Part shown: in pieces, positions 57,475 through 64,000 of the stretch | Position numbering within the stretch: position 1 is the stretch's first letter | Layout of the letters: the number at the start of each line of letters is the position of its first letter | Source of the DNA: Paenibacillus pinisoli | GTDB taxonomy: Bacteria; Bacillota; Bacilli; Paenibacillales; Paenibacillaceae | Assembly: GCF_003605435.1 (NCBI RefSeq) | Contig: NZ_QXQB01000002.1 | Location: 868,001-932,000 of the forward strand | DNA length: 64,000 nucleotides | Direction: 5' to 3' | Translations under genes and position numbers: made by a program | The notes under the pieces: model-generated | The model's input: the letters and a program-made list of their open reading frames with translations, nothing else | Told to the model about the DNA's origin: nothing | The model's database searches: none

Positions 57475-59643
57475 TTAGAGAAAGACCGATTGATGAATGG
57501 ACCAAACAATGCCAGGCAATATGCTTCCGATATCAATCGGGATCGTGAAACCGTCATCGACGTAGAACAATCCTAATTGCTCGCCGCCGTTAAGCTGCAA
57601 GTCTCCTGCCAAAGTAACCGTGCCGGATCTAAGCACAGACCGTCCTGTAAAGTCAGCGAAGGCAAGATCGACTATAGGGATCGCTCCCGTAATAACTTCC
57701 TCACCGGTCGATAAATTTCGTACGGAGAAATAAGGATTAACATCGGGTCCTATTGACGTAGTCGGAACTTCAGTCAGATTATAGCTTATCGTAGCGGAAA
57801 CAGAGAACACACCAGGCCTTGGTACGAAATAAGTTCCGGATACAGGATCTAATTGACCAAAAAAATTATAATAGGGCGGTACTGTCGACCAATTGCCAAT
57901 CTGCGTAGTAGCGGCGACTGTTGTTGTTGTAACTGCAGAGAAACCATTCGGCTCATCTGGCTTAACATCGAAGAACACTGTTGTCATGGTCGGATCTTCT
58001 TGAACATTTATATTTATATTCCCTACAGGTTCCAGACGCAAAATATCACCGAATGTAATAACCCCAGTTCCTCCTGGCGACTCAACCGTAAACAGCGGTT
58101 CACCGACATCAAAAGTGCCAGTTGGGCCGGTTGCGCCTGTTGCTCCGTCTGCTCCCGTCGGACCGGTTGCACCTGTTGCTCCTAACGCTCCGTCTGCTCC
58201 CGTCGGGCCGGTTGCGCCTGTCGCTCCGTCTGCTCCTGTCGGACCGGTTGCACCTGTTGCTCCTAACGCTCCGTCTGCTCCCGTCGGACCGGTTGCACCT
58301 GTTGCTCCTATCGCTCCGTCTGCTCCCGTCGGCCCCGTTGCGCCTGTCGCTCCGTCTGCTCCCGTCGGGCCGGTTGCACCTGTTGCGCCTGTCGCTCCGT
58401 CTGCTCCCGTCGGCCCCGTTGCGCCTGTCGCTCCGTCTGCTCCCGTCGAGCCGGTTGCTCCTATCGCTCCGTCAGCTCCCGTCGGGCCGGTTGCACCTAT
58501 CGCTCCGTCAGCTCCCGTCGGGCCGGTTGCGCCCGTCGCTCCGTCTGCTCCCGTCGGACCGGTTGCACCTATCGCTCCGTCAGCTCCCGTCGAGCCAGTT
58601 ACGCCGGTTGCGCCTGTGGTTCCGTCCGCTCCCGTCGGACCCGTTGCACCAGGATCCCCTGCCGCTCCTGGCAGACCTGTAGCTCCCGTGGGACCTGTTG
58701 CGCCAGGATCCCCTGTCGGGCCGGTTACACCAGGATCCCCTGTCGCTCCTGGCAGACCTATAGCTCCCGTCGGACCTGTTGCGCCTAGATCCCCTGTCGC
58801 GCCTGGCAGACCTGTAGCTCCCGTCGGACCTGTTGCGCCAGGATCCCCTGTCGCGCCTGGCAGACCTGTAGCTCCCGTCGGACCTGTTGCGCCAGGATCC
58901 CCTGTCGCCCCTATTAGACCTGTCGCTCCCGTGGGACCTGTTGCGCCAGGATCCCCTGTCGGGCCGGTTACACCAGGATCCCCTGTCGCTCCTGGCAGAC
59001 CTGTAGCTCCCGTCGGACCTGTTGCGCCAGGATCCCCTGTCGCCCCTGTTAGACCTGTCGCTCCCGTGGGACCGGTTGCACCAGGGTCCCCTGTTGCCCC
59101 TGGTAGACCTGTCGCTCCCGTCGGACCTATTGCGCCAGGGTCCCCTGTTGCCCCTGGTAGACCTGTCGCTCCCGTCGGACCTGTTGCGCCAGGATCCCCT
59201 GTCGCGCCTGGCAGACCTATAGCTCCCGTCGGACCGGTTGCACCAGGATCCCCTGTAGCTCCCGTCGGACCTGTTGCACCTGGATTCCCTGTCGCTCCTG
59301 GCAGACCTATAGCTCCCGTCGGACCTGTTGCACCAGGATCCCCTGTCGCCCCTATTAGACCTGTCGCTCCCGTCGGACCCGTTGCACCAGGATCCCCTGT
59401 CGCCCCTATTAGACCTGTCGCTCCCGTCGGACCTGTTGCACCTGGATCCCCTGTCGCTCCTGACAGGCCTGCTTCACCTAATCTACCGCGTTTGCCTCGC
59501 TTGCCACGCTCCCCTTCTTCTCCTTTTTTCCCCCGTGGCCCGCGTGGCCCTTCAGGACCCGTTGGCCCTGGCGGGCCAATTATCACCTTATGTTTTTTCA
59601 ACTTTTTCAAAACTTCTCGTTTTTTCTTTTCATAAGAATTCAT
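57475..59643 (-). CDS. Collagen-like triple-helix repeat protein (BclA-like spore or cell-surface protein)
   Basis: The product has 722 residues. The start [19 protein letters not shown] is basic with no signal peptide. About 490 residues of Gly-X-Y follow, first [20 protein letters not shown] and a run rich in Arg/Lys, then near-perfect [20 protein letters not shown] units and later [12 protein letters not shown] units. From about residue 505 a 215-residue C-terminal domain ([20 protein letters not shown] ... [12 protein letters not shown]) resembles the C1q/TNF-like trimer heads of BclA-type glycoproteins. Such proteins form filaments on exosporium or spore surfaces. Threonine at the Y position suits O-glycosylation. 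GAGGTG precedes the ATG. Confidence 0.9.
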   Translation of the reverse strand: MNSYEKKKREVLKKLKKHKVIIGPPGPTGPEGPRGPRGKKGEEGERGKRGKRGRLGEAGLSGATGDPGATGPTGATGLIGATGDPGATGPTGATGLIGATGDPGATGPTGAIGLPGATGNPGATGPTGATGDPGATGPTGAIGLPGATGDPGATGPTGATGLPGATGDPGAIGPTGATGLPGATGDPGATGPTGATGLTGATGDPGATGPTGATGLPGATGDPGVTGPTGDPGATGPTGATGLIGATGDPGATGPTGATGLPGATGDPGATGPTGATGLPGATGDLGATGPTGAIGLPGATGDPGVTGPTGDPGATGPTGATGLPGAAGDPGATGPTGADGTTGATGVTGSTGADGAIGATGPTGADGATGATGPTGADGAIGATGPTGADGAIGATGSTGADGATGATGPTGADGATGATGATGPTGADGATGATGPTGADGAIGATGATGPTGADGALGATGATGPTGADGATGATGPTGADGALGATGATGPTGADGATGATGPTGTFDVGEPLFTVESPGGTGVITFGDILRLEPVGNININVQEDPTMTTVFFDVKPDEPNGFSAVTTTTVAATTQIGNWSTVPPYYNFFGQLDPVSGTYFVPRPGVFSVSATISYNLTEVPTTSIGPDVNPYFSVRNLSTGEEVITGAIPIVDLAFADFTGRSVLRSGTVTLAGDLQLNGGEQLGLFYVDDGFTIPIDIGSILPGIVWSIHQSVFL
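58115..59560 (-). repeat. Tandem Gly-X-Y coding repeat tract
   Basis: A DNA tract of 9- to 36-base units (core GGNGCNACNGG) codes for the collagen region. Unit order varies ([18 protein letters not shown]), and the tract is liable to slip or recombine, so its length probably differs among strains. Confidence 0.8.
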
Positions 59644-59757
59644 GTTTTCACCTCAATTCATCCTTTTTTTTAGTATATAAACGACATCATAATATGGATT
59701 ATGCTTATACCCAGCTATAATTAATAATGGCAATCAAATGATAGTAATTTCAATAAG

Positions 59758-59892
59758 ATGAAACGAAATAAACATCTCCATGTGTACCCCCAGTCTGCTA
59801 TGACACGAGGACAACCCAGAAGATGTTATATAGACATGCTAAAGTTGGCTGCAAGAGAATATGAACAGCTCGATTGCCCTACAACTCCTTAA
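59758..59892 (+). CDS. Possible 44-residue ORF, low support
   Basis: The frame starts MKRNKHLHVYPQSAMTRGQP and ends YEQLDCPTTP, followed five bases later by a hairpin that could end it. There is no clear ribosome binding site and I do not recognise the peptide. It is the only candidate in the 59644-59963 gap. Confidence 0.2.
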   Translation: MKRNKHLHVYPQSAMTRGQPRRCYIDMLKLAAREYEQLDCPTTP

Positions 59893-59894
59893 AA

Positions 59895-59936
59895 TAGAAA
59901 TAACCAGCCATCGCCCCGATGACTGGTTACTTATTT
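59895..59936 (-). terminator. Terminator of the methionine aminopeptidase gene
   Basis: Minus-strand GTAACCAGTCATC-ggggc-GATGGCTGGTTATTTCTATTT-type hairpin, one mismatch in the stem, 28 bases after the stop. Confidence 0.7.
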
Positions 59937-59963
59937 CCCTCATATCTTCGATCCCAAAAACAA

Positions 59964-60716
59964 TTAGTCCCAGCGAGTAAGTATAATCGGGCCATCCTTC
60001 GTGATGGCGATGGTATGCTCGAACTGCGCCGACCATGAGCCATCCATTGTGCGGGCCGTCCATCCGTCGCGGGCAATATAGACATCGGCCCTGCCGGAAG
60101 TGATGATCGGCTCCACCGTAAGCACCATGCCTTCCTCCAGCCTGACGCCTTGGCCGGGAGGTCCGTAATGCTCCACATTGGGATACTCATGCATCTGGCG
60201 TCCGATTCCGTGGCCGACGAACATCCGCACCACATTGTAGCCTTCCCGCTCCGCCCGCATCTGTACGGCATGGCCGATATCCCCGATATAATTGCCGGGC
60301 TGCGCCAGCCTGATACCCTCTTGCATCGATTGCTTCGCCACGCGCAGCAGCTTCTCAGTCGCGGCGGTCGACTTTCCGATAATATACGTCCAGGCGGAGT
60401 CCGCCTTCCATCCGTTCACGTCCGCCACCATATCAATCGTCACAATATCGCCGGATTCCAGCGGCTCCGTATCAGGGAAACCATGGCAGACCACATCGTT
60501 GACAGAAGCGCAAGTGGCATAAGGATAGCCTTTATACCCCTTCTGCGCAGGCGTGGCGCCGCGGTCCAGCATGAACCGTTCAACAAACCGGTCAATCTCC
60601 CTTGTTGTCACCCCTGGAGCAAGCCGCTGGGACAATGCCTTATGGCATGCCGCAACGATGCGCCCCGCCCTGCGAATCCCCCTGATATGTTCGCGGGTCT
60701 TCAATTCCACCGCCAT
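59964..60716 (-). CDS. Type I methionine aminopeptidase
   Basis: The 250-residue product has the five metal ligands of MetAP: two Asp in DIVTIDMVADVNGWKADSAW, His in MFVGHGIGRQMHEYP, Glu in MVLTVEPII and Glu in SAQFEHTIAI. It removes the initiator methionine from new proteins. There is no N-terminal zinc-finger extension, as usual for bacterial type Ia enzymes. The gene stands alone, not in the ribosomal-protein cluster, so it may be a second copy like B. subtilis MapB (YflG). AAGGAGG precedes the ATG. Confidence 0.92.
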   Translation of the reverse strand: MAVELKTREHIRGIRRAGRIVAACHKALSQRLAPGVTTREIDRFVERFMLDRGATPAQKGYKGYPYATCASVNDVVCHGFPDTEPLESGDIVTIDMVADVNGWKADSAWTYIIGKSTAATEKLLRVAKQSMQEGIRLAQPGNYIGDIGHAVQMRAEREGYNVVRMFVGHGIGRQMHEYPNVEHYGPPGQGVRLEEGMVLTVEPIITSGRADVYIARDGWTARTMDGSWSAQFEHTIAITKDGPIILTRWD

Positions 60717-60851
60717 GTGCGTACCTCCTTCTTAGTCTCGTGGATAACAGAAATTGGGAGTATATGCTATACCCTATTCCACGAACCAAGAACTCATGCA
60801 AGGCAATAATGGCGAATTACGCGAAAGTTTTCTGAGCTTGAAGGAAGCAGC

Positions 60852-61886
60852 CTATCCATTCACCTCAAGAAGCTTGTTTTTCTCCTTGAACCTGTCATTG
60901 TGGGAGGATACATAAGCGTAAGGATTCGCTTCCGGATCCAGATAGACCTTGGCGCTATTCAAAGCAACAATGGCATCAGTAAACGTCCCCGCGATCAACC
61001 CGACCTTGCTGTCATGGCCGACAAAGTCTCCAGCGCCGAATACCCCGGCTATATTGGTCTCCATCTTGGGACTGACATTCGCCTTCCATTCGCCCATATC
61101 GAAGCCCCACTCGCGGATCGGCCCAAAGTCCGATCTCATCCCATGATTGACAATGACAGCGTCGACATCAAGCCGTATTTCTTCTTCCGTCTCGATATGC
61201 TTTATGGACACCTGGCCAATCATCTTGCCGTCTAGACTGTGCAAGGCATGGAGTGCATACGGCGTACGGACATCGACCGAGGATTCCTTCATCATTGTGA
61301 CATTGCGCTCCAGTCCTCCGAAGCTGTCCCGGCGATGAACAACCGTGACACTGGCTGCCACCTTCTCCAGCTCATTAGCCCAATCCACTGCCGAATCCCC
61401 GCCGCCTGAGATCAGGACGCGCTTGCCGCGGAAGGTCTCCAAATTCTGAACCGTGTAGTAAAGGTTCGTCACCTCGTAACGATCGGCTCCTTCAATCTCA
61501 AGCTTCGCCAGCTTGCGGATGCCATAGCCGCAAGCCATGATCACAGCGCGCGTATGATGAAGCTGACCGCTGGCTGCTGTCAGGATGAACGTTCCGTCTT
61601 CCTGCCGATCCAGACCAACAATCTGCTCACCCATTACCAGCGTTGGCTCGAAGGTCATGCCCTGCTCGATTATCTGCTTCAGCAGCTTCTCAGCGCGAAT
61701 CGGCGGCACGCCGCCTACATCCCATACAATCTTCTCCGGATACAGCAGCATCCGGCCGCCCAGTTGATCCTGAGCCTCGATAATTTTGGTCTTCAGCTCT
61801 CTCATGCCGCTGTAAAAAGCCGTATATAATCCGGCGGGGCCTCCGCCGATAATCGTGATATCGTATAACTCCAGCTGATTGCTCAT
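60852..61886 (-). CDS. Ferredoxin/flavodoxin-NADP+ reductase, type 2 (YumC-like)
   Basis: The product has 344 residues from [20 protein letters not shown]. It has two dinucleotide-binding folds, [14 protein letters not shown] (FAD) and [18 protein letters not shown] (NADPH), but no CxxC redox pair as in thioredoxin reductase; this is the YumC class. The FAD motif [20 protein letters not shown] is near the C-terminus. It moves electrons between NADPH and ferredoxin or flavodoxin. GGGGAGGAAGAC precedes the ATG at 61886. A near-consensus Fur box lies 50 bases upstream, so iron limitation should induce it. Confidence 0.9.
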   Translation of the reverse strand: MSNQLELYDITIIGGGPAGLYTAFYSGMRELKTKIIEAQDQLGGRMLLYPEKIVWDVGGVPPIRAEKLLKQIIEQGMTFEPTLVMGEQIVGLDRQEDGTFILTAASGQLHHTRAVIMACGYGIRKLAKLEIEGADRYEVTNLYYTVQNLETFRGKRVLISGGGDSAVDWANELEKVAASVTVVHRRDSFGGLERNVTMMKESSVDVRTPYALHALHSLDGKMIGQVSIKHIETEEEIRLDVDAVIVNHGMRSDFGPIREWGFDMGEWKANVSPKMETNIAGVFGAGDFVGHDSKVGLIAGTFTDAIVALNSAKVYLDPEANPYAYVSSHNDRFKEKNKLLEVNG

Positions 61887-61934
61887 GTCTTCCTCCCCGT
61901 CGCGCCTATCCACCTGCGCATCTCTGTGCGGTAA

Positions 61935-61949
61935 TGATAATCATTATCT
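61935..61949. promoter_or_regulatory. Fur box
   Basis: TGATAATCATTATCT matches the 7-1-7 consensus TGATAATNATTATCA at 14 of 15 positions. It lies 50 bases ahead of the YumC-like start. Confidence 0.85.
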
Positions 61950-62005
61950 ATACTATACCTCAATTGAAATCAATTCTCAATTAAACCAGAAATTTTTTTC
62001 GGCAA

Positions 62006-62046
62006 ACAAAAAGGCCTTGCTCCCCAATACGGGAAGCAAAGCCTCT
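62006..62046 (-). terminator. Terminator of the 62-residue protein gene
   Basis: Minus-strand AGGCTTTGCTTCCC and GGGGAGCAAGGCCT arms, then TTTTTG. Confidence 0.8.
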
Positions 62047-62057
62047 AAAAGTTAAAC

Positions 62058-62246
62058 TCATCCGACCGAAGAGTTCATTCTGCCAAGTTCGTCCTCCACC
62101 AAAGATGTTAGCTCATCCTCATACCCGCCTGTGATGCGGTATTTGCGAATATAATCCTTCACAAACTTCCGCGGGTCCTTAGGCTGGAAAATTCTCGTTA
62201 GTTCTTTCAGGCTTTCCTTGACTTCATTCTGGCTATGTTTCGCCAT
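62058..62246 (-). CDS. Small acidic/basic helical protein, unknown function
   Basis: The 62-residue product starts MAKHSQNEVKESLKELTRIF and is predicted by eye to be helical, with FVKDYIRKYRITGGYEDELT and an acidic end (VEDELGRMNSS). I do not recognise the family. GGGAGGAG lies six bases before the ATG, and a strong terminator follows, so the gene is real. It is a stand-alone unit. Confidence 0.8.
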   Translation of the reverse strand: MAKHSQNEVKESLKELTRIFQPKDPRKFVKDYIRKYRITGGYEDELTSLVEDELGRMNSSVG

Positions 62247-62423
62247 GAAATCTCCTCCCTTATACGATGGATGGTCGTCCTAAACAGCAATATCCGAGAA
62301 CGTATGCGGCTCTTACACCGCAAGAACCCCCTTCGGTGCAGGCATCTCCATGGCCAATGAGTCACAATGTTTTCATTTTTCTTACTATTATATCATTTTG
62401 GCTCCGAATAGGAAAGTGAACAA

Positions 62424-62624
62424 TTATGTTCCCTTTGTTGATTCTCCTTCGGATTTGGATTGTTGATCGCCGGAAAGTCCGTCAGAAGGCGGGGAATCTC
62501 CGCTTGATTGGACATTCGCTGCCAATTTTTCCTTGCGCAGCATTCGCAAATAAGCTATAACGCCAACAACGCCCACCGCGATGCCGAACACTAATAACAA
62601 CGTTGTAATCCAACTCGGCTCCAT
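62424..62624 (-). CDS. Small single-pass membrane protein, unknown function
   Basis: The 66-residue product has one membrane segment (TTLLLVFGIAVGVVGVIAYL) close to the N-terminus, a short positive stretch (RMLRKEKL) on what should be the cytoplasmic side, and a polar, acidic tail rich in Ser, Gly and Gln. I know no function. AAGGAGG lies seven bases before the ATG. No partner gene adjoins. Confidence 0.75.
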   Translation of the reverse strand: MEPSWITTLLLVFGIAVGVVGVIAYLRMLRKEKLAANVQSSGDSPPSDGLSGDQQSKSEGESTKGT

Positions 62625-62795
62625 TCCCCGCCCTCCTTTCCCATATCCTTATTATCGGTCAAATATTAGGATCACTTGATATACAAACTGCACAAGATCG
62701 TTTCCATTTATTTGCTACAATTATAGCGAATTCAAAAATAACTGGCAACCAATGGCACTTTCCTTTGGTTACTTCCATTTCCATCGTAACACCCT

Positions 62796-63233
62796 TTAAA
62801 TGAGCCGGTACGATCCGCTTCCCCAGGCAAGCAGCTTCCCTTCCTCATCTTTTACTTCCGCCTGCAGCGTCAGTGTCCTTCCGGTCCGATGCAATAATTC
62901 CGCTTCACACAGCAGCAAACCGCTGGAGGTACTGGCGAGGAAATGCGTGTTCATATTCGCCGTAACGGTCCGTCCCGTAGTCTCCGCCAGCATGACCACC
63001 AGTCCCATCGCATTATCCATCAGCGACATCAAGACTCCGCCGTGAACGATGCCAAGCAGATTCAAGTGGGAGGGGACGAGATCCAGACAGATCGCCGCTT
63101 TTTTGCCGTCCGCCTTCACGACCTCGCAGCCAAGCAGCCCCCAGAACGTCTCCTGGGCACGTTCGGCGAGCCGGGTCAGCTGTCCCGCATCATCTGCTTG
63201 CTGGCGGAACCAATTCTCTTCCTTTTCCTTCAT
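62796..63233 (-). CDS. PaaI-type hotdog thioesterase
   Basis: The 145-residue product has the hotdog motif HLNLLGIVHGGVLMSLMDNA (HGG with catalytic Asp nearby) near residue 60 and the strand NMNTHFLASTSSGLLLCEAE. PaaI/YdiI-type enzymes hydrolyse acyl-CoA. Its ATG overlaps the stop of the acyl-CoA ligase gene (ATGA), so the two are translated together: one makes an acyl-CoA and the other can cleave it, perhaps as a relief valve. That pairing is inference. Confidence 0.9.
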   Translation of the reverse strand: MKEKEENWFRQQADDAGQLTRLAERAQETFWGLLGCEVVKADGKKAAICLDLVPSHLNLLGIVHGGVLMSLMDNAMGLVVMLAETTGRTVTANMNTHFLASTSSGLLLCEAELLHRTGRTLTLQAEVKDEEGKLLAWGSGSYRLI

Positions 63234-64000
63234 TCCTTATCGTCCCCCAAAGCGTCTGCCGATTCCACATCTTCCTCTGCGAGCTTGCGTCTGAGCACCT
63301 TGCCGACCATTGTTTTTGGAAGCGTTTCCCTAAATGCATAATACTGTGGCACCTTAAAGGCCGCCAGCCGCTCGCGGCACCAGCGGTCGAGCTGTCCGCG
63401 AGATACTTGCCAGCCCTCCTTGAGCACAATATAAGCCTTCACCGTCTCCCCTCTATAACCATCCTTGACGCCAATTACCGCAGCTTCCCTCACGGCCGGA
63501 TGCTCGAACAGCACTTCCTCCACTTCTCTCGGGTAGATATTGAATCCGCTCGCGATAATCACGTCTTTGATCCGATCCATGATTGTAAAATATCCATCTT
63601 CATCCATAGTGGCGAGATCGCCTGTTCGCAGCCAGCCATTGTGGAGCGCGTCTTCTGTCTCCTTAGGCCGATTCCAGTAGCCCTTCATCACTTGCGGCCC
63701 TCGGATAATCAATTCGCCAAGCTGCCCCGGCGGAAGCAGCTTGCCGGAGACAGGATCCATAACAGCGGCGTCCGTATCGGGGAACGGTATGCCGATCGTT
63801 CCGATCTTCCGGTTGCCCCATATTGGATTGGCGTGTGTTACCGGCGTGGCTTCCGTCAGACCGTAGCCTTCGATCAACCGTCCGCCGCTAAGCGCTTCGA
63901 ATTGCTCCTGCACTTCCAGCGGCAGCGCGGCAGAGCCGCTTATGCAGACGTTGACCGATGACAAATCGAATTTCGAAGCATGGGGATGATTAATAAGGGC
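63230..64000 (-). CDS. Acyl-CoA synthetase (AMP-forming, FadD-like), N-terminus off window
   Basis: The frame enters from the right edge (ALINHPHASKFD...) and runs 257 codons to the stop at 63230, about the C-terminal half of a 500-560-residue enzyme. It has the A5-type motif YGLTEATPVTHANP, the hinge ITMDRIKDVI-like FTIMDRIKDVIIASGFNIYP (motif A8) and the catalytic lysine region LPKTMVGKVLRRKL. It activates a fatty or aromatic acid with ATP and CoA. It is followed with a 4-base overlap by a thioesterase. Confidence 0.9.
   Translation of the reverse strand, partial: ALINHPHASKFDLSSVNVCISGSAALPLEVQEQFEALSGGRLIEGYGLTEATPVTHANPIWGNRKIGTIGIPFPDTDAAVMDPVSGKLLPPGQLGELIIRGPQVMKGYWNRPKETEDALHNGWLRTGDLATMDEDGYFTIMDRIKDVIIASGFNIYPREVEEVLFEHPAVREAAVIGVKDGYRGETVKAYIVLKEGWQVSRGQLDRWCRERLAAFKVPQYYAFRETLPKTMVGKVLRRKLAEEDVESADALGDDKE

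Noticed and set aside
58115..59635. Plus-strand open frame of 506 codons with Pro-Val-Ala-Pro repeats
   Set aside because: It is the mirror of the collagen Gly-X-Y repeat on the minus strand; no RBS and no domain. The minus frame has RBS, terminator and a folded C-terminal domain.

Overview
The window looks like a chromosomal segment from a Paenibacillus-like member of the Bacillota. The grounds are: low-to-mid GC coding sequence with strong AGGAGG-type ribosome binding sites, two large surface proteins with C-terminal SLH domains, a BclA-like collagen-repeat protein, a Bacillus-type 'holin-like' type I toxin, a YumC-type ferredoxin-NADP reductase behind a Fur box, and many one- or two-gene units with their own regulator and an intrinsic terminator. 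I saw no rRNA, tRNA, CRISPR array, phage genes or insertion sequence. Both ends cut through genes: an SLH protein on the left and an acyl-CoA ligase on the right.

Layout. 1-4.6 kb: a giant secreted Ig-like/SLH protein and a LOG-family hydrolase preceded by a MazG-like remnant. 5-13.2 kb: a membrane-anchored unknown protein, then a chain of regulators with their targets (MocR/EamA transporter, WYL regulator/VOC protein, ECF sigma factor with SnoaL-like tail/VOC protein). 13.3-18.3 kb: a plus-strand unit of a LytTR regulator carrying a decayed ABC-ATPase half, an ABC exporter and an accessory SecA. 18.4-21.2 kb: an accessory strip with a small secreted protein, a VapBC-like pair, a type I toxin with a convergent antisense RNA, small unknown genes, and four of six copies of a dispersed hairpin repeat. 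21.3-24.3 kb: a beta-lactamase-fold lipoprotein and a flavin reductase.

24.7-30.7 kb is a six-gene minus-strand operon for organosulfur use: aldo/keto reductase, flavin-dependent monooxygenase, SsuC/A/B-type ABC importer and a sulfurtransferase. 30.8-34.2 kb holds an RHH-ankyrin fusion, a phosphatase, an SDR, a 28-codon gene with its own promoter and terminator, and a VOC protein. 34.3-37.5 kb is a modular GH18 chitinase. 37.9-43.4 kb is again regulator/target pairs with visible operators (MerR/nitroreductase, HxlR/DoxX, MarR/MFS), plus a GyrI-like protein and an APH-family kinase. 43.5-48.8 kb: a second SLH surface protein, a frameshifted beta-helix pseudogene and an ABC-F ATPase.

49.1-57.2 kb is a maltodextrin/alpha-glucan locus: a LacI regulator divergent from a binding protein, two permeases, a debranching-type glycosidase and a GH13 alpha-glucosidase. 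No ATPase is encoded there, so a shared MsmX-type ATPase elsewhere is inferred. 57.4-64 kb: the collagen-like protein, a type I methionine aminopeptidase, a Fur-box-controlled ferredoxin-NADP reductase, two small proteins, a PaaI-type thioesterase and an acyl-CoA ligase cut by the right edge.

The most unusual items are the type I toxin/antisense module near 20.1-20.4 kb, the hairpin repeat family, the LytTR/pseudo-ABC regulator next to an accessory SecA, and the RHH-ankyrin fusion with its own palindrome.
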